From Bacillota bacterium (GTDB lineage: Bacteria; Bacillota; Clostridia; Christensenellales; Aristaeellaceae): DNA of 64,000 bases. Below the pieces are notes generated by a model. That model did no database searches. It was not told where the DNA came from and worked only from the letters and a program-made list of their open reading frames with translations. The stretch is taken from contig JASGUQ010000038.1 in the NCBI GenBank assembly GCA_030057655.1, positions 1-64,000 of the forward strand. Reading direction: 5' to 3'. The position numbers were made by a program, and so were the translations under genes. Shown one piece after another: positions 26,679 through 33,557 of this stretch; the stretch's first letter is position 1; each line of letters opens with the position of its first letter.

Positions 26679-28220
26679 GTGAATGAGTTTTTTAACGCGC
26701 TCTCCGGCAAACTGATAGACCTGACAGTCTATGGCGCTGTTGTCGTGTGTTTCATCGTCGGCCTCTCAAAATGCATTTTCCCTCTAAACCGCGCTGCGCG
26801 CGCGTTTAGAAAAGGCATTCATAACCTGGCAAGCTTCAAGCCCAGCGAAACCGGGCGGCCGGACTGGCAGGACACCCTCTACCTTGGAAAACCCATGCAA
26901 AAGCAGTGGAGCCGTTTCCTGATAAACGCGGAGCAGCTTGACCAGCGCGGGCTTTCGTGCAATGTTGAGGAATACATCAATGATGAGACCACGCTCCGCG
27001 ACTTCGCACATTTTCAGCTTGCGGAAGTCATCCCGGGGCTTTTGACCAGTTTTGGCATCCTGGGCACCTTCATCGGCCTGATGCGCGGCCTTGGCAACCT
27101 GGATCTCAGCAGCGCAACCAACACCGTTTCCTCCATCCACACCATGATCTCGGGCATGACCTTCGCTTATGGCACTTCCATCGCGGGCCTGGTCTGCTCG
27201 CTTCTGTTCAACATCTTTTTCAGAGCCGCTCAGGGCGCCGCGGCAGGCGCGATGGATGACTTCAATCACGCGTTTACCGAGGTGGTCATGCAGCGCCCGC
27301 TGGATGACTGGGTGAGGCAGACCTGCTACATGGAAGACCAGGCTGTTTTCCTGTCCAGCGCTTTTAATGAAGTGAACCAGCATCTGGAAAGCGGGATCAG
27401 CCAATCCGTTTCACGGGCTTTTGCTCCGATCTCACAAAGCATGCAGCAATTTATCCTGTCTGAGACCCACTCCCAGCTGGAGGGGCTCAACCATGTGGTC
27501 AATCAGTTTGTTGATCGCATGAACACCACCTTAAACGGGCAGTTCCTTCAATTGGGTCAGACGCTGTCAAAGATCAACCAGTCTCAGGCGATCAGCCATG
27601 AATCCATGAACACCACCATGGCCGCGGCTGACAGCATTTTAAACAGCATGCAGAGAACCGGCGAAGTGACCCAGGCGGTTATTGACCGCTTTGACGGGTA
27701 TGTGAGCAGCCTGAGCAAAAGCCAGACGGCAGGCGCGATGCTGGCTGAGGAAACAGCCGGTTTGCTCTCCGGCATTCACAAGGATATTGCAAAGCAAAGC
27801 GAGCGCTACAGCGCGCTGGTGGACGCGCAGGCGGACCTCAGGAACCTGATGGAGCAGTACGCCGCCTGGTCAGGCAGGGTGCTGGAAGCGGTGGACAGGC
27901 AGGCTGAGGCTGCTTCCGACAGGACGCACGAAGTGGCCAACGAAATGGCGCGCTCCGGCAAGCTGCTTCAGGAAAGCTACAGCAGTTTTGTGGAAAACAT
28001 TTCAACCGGGCTGTCAAGAACCCTGGGGCTGTTTGAAGAAAGCATGCATGACATGAGCGCCAAGCTGGCCCGGGATCTGTCCGGCGCCGCGCGCTCAGAT
28101 AATGATGGGGAGGCCGGCATCAAACAAATGTCACGAATGCAGCAGGCCTTAAACGATATGACAGCCGCACTCAACCGCGCAACAGCTGCGGCTGAAAAAA
28201 TGGCGGAAAAGGCATCATGA
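26679..28220 (+). CDS. ZorA-like MotA/TolQ/ExbB-family membrane motor subunit with long coiled-coil tail
   Basis: 513 residues from a GTG start that follows AAGGTGG. One membrane segment near residues 13-35 and two more near 115-135 and 160-185 match the MotA/ExbB core: VIPGLLTSFGILGTFIGLM and FAYGTSIAGLVCSLLFNI, with the threonines that line the ion path. After about residue 215 there is no further membrane segment but about 300 residues of predicted helix and coiled coil rich in Gln, Ala and Ser. Such a long cytoplasmic tail is known from ZorA of the Zorya anti-phage system and not from MotA or ExbB. The stop overlaps the next start (ATGA). Motor family is sure; ZorA kinship is inference. 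Confidence 0.8.
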   Translation: MNEFFNALSGKLIDLTVYGAVVVCFIVGLSKCIFPLNRAARAFRKGIHNLASFKPSETGRPDWQDTLYLGKPMQKQWSRFLINAEQLDQRGLSCNVEEYINDETTLRDFAHFQLAEVIPGLLTSFGILGTFIGLMRGLGNLDLSSATNTVSSIHTMISGMTFAYGTSIAGLVCSLLFNIFFRAAQGAAAGAMDDFNHAFTEVVMQRPLDDWVRQTCYMEDQAVFLSSAFNEVNQHLESGISQSVSRAFAPISQSMQQFILSETHSQLEGLNHVVNQFVDRMNTTLNGQFLQLGQTLSKINQSQAISHESMNTTMAAADSILNSMQRTGEVTQAVIDRFDGYVSSLSKSQTAGAMLAEETAGLLSGIHKDIAKQSERYSALVDAQADLRNLMEQYAAWSGRVLEAVDRQAEAASDRTHEVANEMARSGKLLQESYSSFVENISTGLSRTLGLFEESMHDMSAKLARDLSGAARSDNDGEAGIKQMSRMQQALNDMTAALNRATAAAEKMAEKAS

Positions 28221-29191
28221 GGCATATCAGGACACCTGGCAGGCAAATCACAAAAGGGGACGGCGGAAGCCACTGGATCTCTTTTTCAGACATGCTGTCC
28301 AGCTTGCTTTTGGTGTTTATTTTGGCGCTGATGGTCAGCATTTATCAGTATTTTTCGGTGCTGGACATCAAGACCAGGGAACTTGAACAGCAGAAGGTGG
28401 AACTGGACAGAACACAGATCAGCCTGGTTCAGAAGGAAGATGATCTGAGAACCGCGCAGGCTGAACTGATGGGGAAGGAAGAAGAAGTTGCTTCCATCCA
28501 GATCCAATTGCAGCAGCAGGAAGATGATTTAAAGGCCGCGCAGGCCGCCCTGAAAACCAAGGAAGACGAGCAGGCCTTGCTTCAGCTCCAGCTGATCAGC
28601 CAGGAGCAGTCATTAAAGCAGATGCAATTGGCCATGAACGAGCAGCAGCAGCAAATCGACGATCTGTTGGGTGTCAGGACCCAGATTATCCAGGATCTGA
28701 GCCTGTCCTTCAGCCAGAGCAGGCTGAATGTGAAAGTGGACAAGGACACAGGCGACATCATGCTGGACAGCACCCTTTTGTTCGAGTCCGGCGGCGATAT
28801 TCTCCTGCCTGAAGGACAGGCGCAGCTTCAACAGCTGGTTCCTGTGTACCTGAACGTTCTGCTGCGCCCGGAATATCAGGATTATCTGGCGGAGATCGTG
28901 ATTGAGGGGCATACCGACAGCAAGGGCAGCTATCTGTTTAACCTGAAATTGTCTCAGGACCGCGCGCTGGGCGTTGCCACCTACATGCTGGAGATGCCGG
29001 GCTTAAGCAGCCAGCAGCGCAGCAAACTTCAAAACATCCTGACCGCGAAAGGCCGCAGTTTTGCCAACAGGATCTACAATCCCGACGGTTCAGAAAACAT
29101 GGACGCGAGCCGGAGGGTTGAGATCCAGTTCCGATTGAAGGACAGCGAAATGATCCAGAAAATGAATCAGATCCTGCAGCAGAAACCCTGA
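28217..29191 (+). CDS. ZorB/MotB-like protein: single membrane anchor, coiled coil, OmpA-like peptidoglycan-binding domain
   Basis: 324 residues. A membrane helix near residues 20-45 has WISFSDMLSSLLLVFILAL, with an Asp at residue 25 where MotB and ZorB carry the proton-binding Asp. A coiled coil of about 100 residues follows and contains a 28-residue repeat (KEDDLRTAQAEL and QEDDLKAAQAAL start the two copies). The C-terminal OmpA domain has VIEGHTDSKGSYLFNLKLSQ near 220 and ASRRVEIQFR near 300, which bind peptidoglycan. It should be the stator partner of the preceding channel subunit. The coiled coil is longer than I would expect for ZorB. It overlaps both neighbours by one to four bases. 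Confidence 0.85.
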   Translation: MRHIRTPGRQITKGDGGSHWISFSDMLSSLLLVFILALMVSIYQYFSVLDIKTRELEQQKVELDRTQISLVQKEDDLRTAQAELMGKEEEVASIQIQLQQQEDDLKAAQAALKTKEDEQALLQLQLISQEQSLKQMQLAMNEQQQQIDDLLGVRTQIIQDLSLSFSQSRLNVKVDKDTGDIMLDSTLLFESGGDILLPEGQAQLQQLVPVYLNVLLRPEYQDYLAEIVIEGHTDSKGSYLFNLKLSQDRALGVATYMLEMPGLSSQQRSKLQNILTAKGRSFANRIYNPDGSENMDASRRVEIQFRLKDSEMIQKMNQILQQKP

Positions 29192-29694
29192 TGAGAAAAA
29201 TTACAGCCGTTCTGCTTATTCTGGCGCTGATAACTGCCGGAACAACCCTTTGGGGCATCATTGGCACAGACCTTGGTTTGTCGGTTGAAGGCGTGCGCGC
29301 GCTGCCCCAGGATGAGTTTGAGCTGCGGTTTAAGCGCTTGTCTGAACAGCTGGAAAACGGCAGCGTCAGAGGCATTGTCTATGAAAACATCCTGGATGGT
29401 GAAAAAGATGACTATGTGATCCTTGAGTACACCATCCTGATAAAGAACGCCGGCTTGCTCAAGGCTCAAATGCTGGAGGCCGTGGTTGTCCCCTTAAAAG
29501 GCGATGTGCTGTGCTTCTCCCAGCAAGAATTTGACGGAATGGATGTCAACCACTCCATTACCGCGGAAGCCGGGAGGCAGATCCGCCTGCGCTGTTATCT
29601 TTTGACCCGCAAGGAAATGCACGCGGTGCGGGATATTCAGATCAGCTACTATGTTTGGGGAAACCCTTTTATCAGAAAGGTCACCTATGGTTAA
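29191..29694 (+). CDS. Unknown small anchored or exported protein, third gene of the motor operon
   Basis: 167 residues of no family I recognise. It begins RKITAVLLILALITAGTTLW, a signal peptide or anchor, then has a soluble beta-rich domain of about 140 residues with DDYVILEYTILIKNAGLLKA and RQIRLRCYLLTRKEMHAVRD. The DDYVILEYT-type alternating pattern suggests a beta sandwich outside the membrane. The start codon shares bases with the stop of the OmpA-domain gene (TGATG), so it is coupled to the motor pair and may be its extracytoplasmic partner. Function unknown. Confidence 0.75.
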   Translation: MRKITAVLLILALITAGTTLWGIIGTDLGLSVEGVRALPQDEFELRFKRLSEQLENGSVRGIVYENILDGEKDDYVILEYTILIKNAGLLKAQMLEAVVVPLKGDVLCFSQQEFDGMDVNHSITAEAGRQIRLRCYLLTRKEMHAVRDIQISYYVWGNPFIRKVTYG

Positions 29695-29734
29695 GAGAAG
29701 AATTGCAAAAAATCAAAAAATCTTTGAAAAACGC

Positions 29735-29761
29735 TTGACATCTCCAACTTAATGTGATAAT
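29735..29761 (+). promoter_or_regulatory. Promoter of tRNA-Leu
   Basis: TTGACA, 15-bp spacer, GATAAT, ending 16 bases before the tRNA. Alternative -10 readings shifted by one or two bases are possible. Confidence 0.6.
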
Positions 29762-29777
29762 TTTACTTCCGCACCTT

Positions 29778-29865
29778 GCGGGAATGGCGGAATTGGCAGA
29801 CGCGCTAGATTCAGGTTCTAGTGAGCAATACGTTCATGCAGGTTCAAGTCCTGTTTCCCGCACCA
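29778..29865 (+). tRNA. tRNA-Leu (anticodon CAG)
   Basis: Class II tRNA with a long variable arm. Acceptor GCGGGAA pairs with TTCCCGC; the anticodon arm is CTAGA-TTCAGGT-TCTAG with CAG at 29812-29814; the T-arm contains GGTTCAAGTCC. CCA is encoded. Confidence 0.95.
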
Positions 29866-29870
29866 GCATG

Positions 29871-29919
29871 AGTACCCTTGTGGGATTTGAGAATCCTGTG
29901 AGGGTACTTTCATTTTACC
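29871..29919 (+). terminator. Terminator after tRNA-Leu
   Basis: Stem AGTACCCT / AGGGTACT with an inner GGATT / AATCC helix, followed by TTCATTTTA. Confidence 0.75.
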
Positions 29920-29982
29920 GCTTATACTGAAATCCATCATAAGAATTGGCTTGGCCTTTTCAGCAAATCTATAGCAAATTAA

Positions 29983-30022
29983 GAAGAACCCCGACCTTGC
30001 GCAAGACAAGCCAGGGTTCTTC
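29983..30022 (-). terminator. Terminator after the flavoprotein reductase gene
   Basis: Nine-bp stem GAAGAACCC / GGGTTCTTC around an inner CTTGCGCAAG hairpin; followed on the minus strand by TTAATTTG. It begins 46 bases after the stop codon. Confidence 0.65.
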
Positions 30023-30067
30023 TCATGTTACAGAGGACTCAGGGAAAAAGTCCCCTATTAGCTCTGA

Positions 30068-31945
30068 TTATTTTGCGTAATTTGCCGCTTCGCTGCCGGC
30101 AATGCGGCCAAACACCACGATGTCGGACACGGCGTTGCCGCCCAAACGGTTGGCGCCGTGCACGCCGCCGGTCACTTCGCCCGCTGCGTACAAGCCGGGG
30201 ATGGCAGTGCCCTCAGCCGTCAGCACTTCGGTCTTCTCGTTGATCTTAAGCCCGCCCATCGTGTGGTGGACGCCGGCAGTCACCTTGATGCCGTAGAAGG
30301 GGGCGGTGTCCAGGGGATTGGCAAAGCTGGTACGGCCAAAGTCGGCGTCGCTCTTGGCGGCGACGGCAGCATTCCACGCTTCCATGGTGGCGGGGAAGTT
30401 CGCGGCGTCAACGCCCATGGCATTCGCCAGCTCTTCATAGGTGTTGCCGGTCACAGTGAGGTTCTTTTTGATGTAGCCGGCGATTACGTTGGAAGCATCC
30501 GCCATCTTCTGGTCTACGATCAGCCAGCTGAAGGAGCCGGTCTGGGCGATTTCGGCAGCGGAAACAACGTCACGGGTGCCCACTTCGTCAACAAAGCGCT
30601 TGCCTTCGACATTCACCAGGATGGCGCCGTCGCCGCGCAAGCCTTCAGTGATCAGGGCAGCGGTATCATACTGGACAGTGGGGTGGATCTGAATCTGGTC
30701 CATGTCCACGGTGGCCGCGCCAACAGCGGTGGCCATGGCAATCCCCTGCCCCTGCAGGCCCGCAGCATTGGTGGTCATGAAGCCTTTGAGTTCGGGCTTG
30801 AGCTCAGCAACCATGTCCAAATTGGCCCCAAAGCCGCCCGTAGCCAGGATGACGGCCTTGGCAGAGATGGTCACTTCGGTACCGTCATTGGTGACACCCT
30901 TGATGCCAACAGCCGCGCCATTTTCCATCTTGATTTCGGTTGCGGTGGTGTTAAACAGGATTTCGATGCCGCGGTCAATCAGGTTCTTTTCCATGATGGG
31001 CACGAGGAAGGAGCCAACTGAAACGGTCTTGCCCTCGGCGTTCACGGGGCGGTGGATGCGCTTGACAGAAGCGCCGCCAAAGGAACCCACGCTGGTCAAA
31101 TCAGCGCCGATGGAAGACAGCCATTCAATGCTGCCCTTGGTCCCGTCCACCAGGGTCTTAACAAGGTTCACATCGTTGAGGCCTCTGCCGCCAATCAGGG
31201 TGTCCAGCTGCATCAATTCTTCAGAATCAAAGTAGCCTGTGGGATTCTTCTGGTATTCTTCCCACTGCTTTTTAACGGTGGCTGCAAGCTCGGTGATGGC
31301 GGCGTTGTCCGCCCATTTGCTTTCAGCCGTTGCAAGGGTCCTTTCCAGACCGGCCTGCTCTTCAAAGGTGTTGCCGTCCTGCAAAGGGGTTTTGGCGGCG
31401 TTCATGCCGCCGGTGGCGCGCACGGTGTTGCCGCCCACCATGGCCTGGCTCTCCACAACCACGACGCTCTTGCCGGCATCGGCTGCGGTAATGGCCGCGC
31501 TCATGCCCGCGCCGCCCGCGCCAACAACGACCACATCCACCACGCGGACGATGTGATCGCCCTTGCCCTTTTCAATGGCAACATTGTAGTCTTCAGGATT
31601 CAAGCCCGCAGCGGTCAGGGCTGCCTTGGCCGCTTCGATAACGGCATTTGAGGTGATGGTTGCGCCGGCAATCACATCCACGGCAATGGAGCCGTTGGCA
31701 GCAATCTCTGCCGGCAATTTTTCAAGGACAACGGAGCCGATGCCTTCTGTTTCGCCTGCGCCGTCGGCAACCGCGCCGGAAATCTCCCCATCAGTCAGGG
31801 TGATGCTTACATTTACATCGCCTCCAAAGCCCTTGGCGGTGCCGGTGAACTCACCGCTGACAGCGGCCGGGACAGCCTCAGCCAGCGCAAAGGATGCGCC
31901 CAGCATCATCAGGGCGATCAGAATTGCAGAAATACGTTTCTTCAT
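30068..31945 (-). CDS. Exported flavoprotein: FMN-binding domain plus fumarate-reductase/UrdA-type FAD domain
   Basis: 625 residues. A signal peptide (MKKRISAILIALMMLGASFA) leads to an FMN_bind domain (about 30-115) that ends in AGATITSNAV, matching the covalent FMN attachment motif (the second Thr is the expected acceptor). The FAD domain starts with VDVVVVGAGGAGMSAAITAA near 140 and contains GGNTVRATGG, HRPVNAEGKTVS, ATGGFGAN, and the C-terminal GLYAAGEVTGGVHGANRLGG. The family reduces alternative electron acceptors such as fumarate, urocanate or cinnamate outside the cell. The acceptor here cannot be read. A strong GGAGGAG box precedes the ATG. Monocistronic. Confidence 0.9.
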   Translation of the reverse strand: MKKRISAILIALMMLGASFALAEAVPAAVSGEFTGTAKGFGGDVNVSITLTDGEISGAVADGAGETEGIGSVVLEKLPAEIAANGSIAVDVIAGATITSNAVIEAAKAALTAAGLNPEDYNVAIEKGKGDHIVRVVDVVVVGAGGAGMSAAITAADAGKSVVVVESQAMVGGNTVRATGGMNAAKTPLQDGNTFEEQAGLERTLATAESKWADNAAITELAATVKKQWEEYQKNPTGYFDSEELMQLDTLIGGRGLNDVNLVKTLVDGTKGSIEWLSSIGADLTSVGSFGGASVKRIHRPVNAEGKTVSVGSFLVPIMEKNLIDRGIEILFNTTATEIKMENGAAVGIKGVTNDGTEVTISAKAVILATGGFGANLDMVAELKPELKGFMTTNAAGLQGQGIAMATAVGAATVDMDQIQIHPTVQYDTAALITEGLRGDGAILVNVEGKRFVDEVGTRDVVSAAEIAQTGSFSWLIVDQKMADASNVIAGYIKKNLTVTGNTYEELANAMGVDAANFPATMEAWNAAVAAKSDADFGRTSFANPLDTAPFYGIKVTAGVHHTMGGLKINEKTEVLTAEGTAIPGLYAAGEVTGGVHGANRLGGNAVSDIVVFGRIAGSEAANYAK

Positions 31946-31986
31946 GGTCGTTCTTCTCCTCCTAAAAAATTATACTTCCGACAAAA

Positions 31987-32015
31987 AGTGTACCATTTTT
32001 TGTTGATGTTCTCAA
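31987..32015 (-). promoter_or_regulatory. Promoter of the flavoprotein reductase gene
   Basis: On the minus strand: TTGAGA, 17-bp spacer, TACACT, about 40 bases before the start codon. A TATAAT lies closer to the gene but lacks a -35 box. Confidence 0.5.
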
Positions 32016-32021
32016 CGCAGA

Positions 32022-32063
32022 ACATAAAACTTGAGCTTCCGTACATAAAACTTGAGCTTCCGT
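32022..32063. repeat. Perfect tandem duplication of a 21-bp unit (first of two in this gap)
   Basis: Two head-to-tail identical copies, 32022-32042 and 32043-32063, beginning ACATAAAACTTGAGC. The second copy also forms an inverted repeat with TTTTATGTAC at 32065-32074. Confidence 0.9.
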
Positions 32064-32074
32064 ATTTTATGTAC

Positions 32075-32251
32075 AATATAATGAAACAAGCTTGCTTTTA
32101 CTTGTTTTTCAAAAATAGAACAACTAAACACCGCAGATTCTAATCCTACATTGTGCTTTTGTTACCTCCATGTGGAAACTTAAGAGAATACAAAGACATT
32201 TAACCCGAAGGAAGAATTTCCTGTTTACCAATATATTCAAGGGCACAAGCC
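32075..32251. other. Gene-free stretch before the IS66 remnant
   Basis: AT-rich, no reading frame or RNA gene recognised. It probably holds decayed insertion-sequence DNA, given the transposase tail that follows. Confidence 0.3.
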
Positions 32252-32434
32252 TATACTATTATTTATAGCTTGGTTGAAACCGCAAAAGGCAACGTCTTGG
32301 TCCCCTATCGTTACCTGACCTGGCAGATGCGCGAGACGCCCAACCGGATCTGAGCGTAGAGAAGCAGATTGCAAGATTGTTGCCCATCAATACACTGGAA
32401 GAGTGTAATATGATAAAGGACGTTTGACGCTTAC
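32252..32434 (+). mobile_element. IS66-family right-end remnant (transposase C-terminus and terminal repeat)
   Basis: Reading frame 32252-32353 encodes YSLVETAKGNVLVPYRYLTW and ends RETPNRI; this matches the C-terminal tail of IS66 TnpC transposases (usual form: LIETAKANGLDPYxYL). About 75 bases further, GACGCTTAC (32426-32434) is the complement of GTAAGCGTC, the typical outer end of IS66 inverted repeats. The left end and the rest of the transposase are missing. Confidence 0.7.
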
Positions 32435-32503
32435 GGAAAAGGTGATAGTTTACTAAAATACAGCTGATTGTATTATTAAGGCGCTTCTTGTATCCAGTTC
32501 AGG

Positions 32504-32545
32504 TCAAGAATTCATACTGAGTGATCAAGAATTCATACTGAGTGA
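32504..32545. repeat. Perfect tandem duplication of a 21-bp unit (second in this gap)
   Basis: Two identical head-to-tail copies, 32504-32524 and 32525-32545, beginning TCAAGAATTCATACTG. Same unit length as the duplication 480 bp upstream but unrelated sequence. Confidence 0.9.
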
Positions 32546-32591
32546 TAAAAAAGACATTTGGCTTATTTTAGTCCCCCTCCGTGACGCTGTA

Positions 32592-32672
32592 TTAAAAGGC
32601 CCTCTTCTTGGCGGCCTCCATCAATTGCACCCGTGCCCAGATCGCGAAATTCTTGATTGCGGTTTTGTTCAT
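32592..32672 (-). pseudogene. Remnant of the 5' end of a BREX pglX-type methyltransferase gene
   Basis: A 26-codon frame starting MNKTAIKNFAIWARVQ and stopping after KKRAF, behind a GAGG box six bases from the ATG. The first 16 residues match the conserved N-terminus of PglX, the BREX adenine-specific DNA methyltransferase of Firmicutes. The remaining 1,100 or so codons are absent and IS66 sequence lies beyond the break. It follows a probable brxC 3' fragment in the native BREX order (brxC then pglX), with one unrelated gene between. Confidence 0.6.
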
Positions 32673-32704
32673 AACATTCCTCACTCCTGGTTAAAAAATC
32701 AAGG

Positions 32705-33214
32705 TTACTTTGTCCCCATATCTTTTCTCATTAGCAAAACCAACTGCTTTATTGTATTGTTAACATAACATGCTTCCAACAAGTGATCCTCTTGGTATGA
32801 TTCTTTCTCACGCTCAAAGTCAAGATCAGTTTCATTGCCATGTTCTATTCTGGACGATTTGTTCATTTCATACTCTTCACCGCTAAATAGTTTCCAGTAA
32901 GAACTTGCAGTATTTCTTAATTGGTCAAAAAAAGGATTAAACACATCCAACACATCTTGAGATGCAAATAATTTCAATCTCGTTCTCAGGTCTGATAAGG
33001 GCTTCAAAAACTTACTATTATTGTATACAAGATACGGATTGTCTTTAAGGGTAAACAACAAATCGAATAATTCAATATAGGCGGTTTCTCGTTTTGCGTA
33101 TATTGCTTTCTTAACTTCTTGCTTAATGGTTAATCTTGATGTTATCAAAGCCGTAATAATGGCTACAAAAAGAGAAATAACGCTACTAATCAAAATCGTC
33201 AATCCTTCGTTCAT
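32705..33214 (-). CDS. Unknown membrane-anchored helical protein
   Basis: 169 residues. One N-terminal membrane segment (LTILISSVISLFVAIITALI) is followed by a charged helical region (KQEVKKAIYAKRETAYIELF near 30). I do not recognise a catalytic motif. Similar small proteins with a membrane anchor and helical tail are common cargo in bacterial defence islands, but this is weak evidence. It is AT-richer than its surroundings and sits between the two BREX fragments in the same direction, so it probably arrived with or inside that island. Its ATG follows a moderate AAGGAGAT box. Confidence 0.65.
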   Translation of the reverse strand: MNEGLTILISSVISLFVAIITALITSRLTIKQEVKKAIYAKRETAYIELFDLLFTLKDNPYLVYNNSKFLKPLSDLRTRLKLFASQDVLDVFNPFFDQLRNTASSYWKLFSGEEYEMNKSSRIEHGNETDLDFEREKESYQEDHLLEACYVNNTIKQLVLLMRKDMGTK

Positions 33215-33226
33215 GGTGAAATCTCC

Positions 33227-33557
33227 TTAAATAATGTGCAGAACGTCGTTGCCGTGAAGCAATTCCATCATTTTCTCTTTAATGTCCGCAACATACTGAT
33301 CCACATCTTCTTCATTCTTCAGCTTGATGCTGTAGCCAAGGCTGCCGCGATACGCAGTGGCCACCTTCTCCCGCGGATTGTTTTCCACCATCAGCGCTTT
33401 CAGGTACTGCTGGCGGATGCTGACGATCTTTATTTTCATAGCATCCAGCTGAATCAGCGTGGTCGCGTCCCCCGCGGCTTTTATCTTTGCGGTAAGCGCG
33501 TCATCGGCTTTCACGACAATATTTTTCTGGTCAAACTCAATGTATAAACCTAAGAGC
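33227..33557 (-). pseudogene. Probable 3' fragment of a BREX brxC-type ATPase gene
   Basis: An open frame without its own start site that runs out of the 3' end of the adjacent lyase gene. The part beyond that gene encodes about 110 residues: ADDALTAKIKAAGDATTLIQ, then IVSIRQQYLKALM and a C-terminus KLKNEEDVDQYVADIKEKMM ending LHII. The last segment resembles the C-terminal helix pair of BrxC proteins (EEDVDxYVxxLRxxLxxxL). The identification rests on this pattern and on the pglX-like start downstream; it could be another large helical protein. Residues encoded over the lyase gene are not meaningful. Confidence 0.5.

Noticed and set aside
28217-29694. A complete Zorya defence system
   Set aside because: Only ZorA- and ZorB-like genes are present; no ZorC, ZorD or ZorE type gene follows, so the name Zorya is not used for the operon.
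32022-32545. CRISPR array
   Set aside because: The 21-bp repeats are directly adjacent pairs with no spacers and the two pairs differ in sequence.
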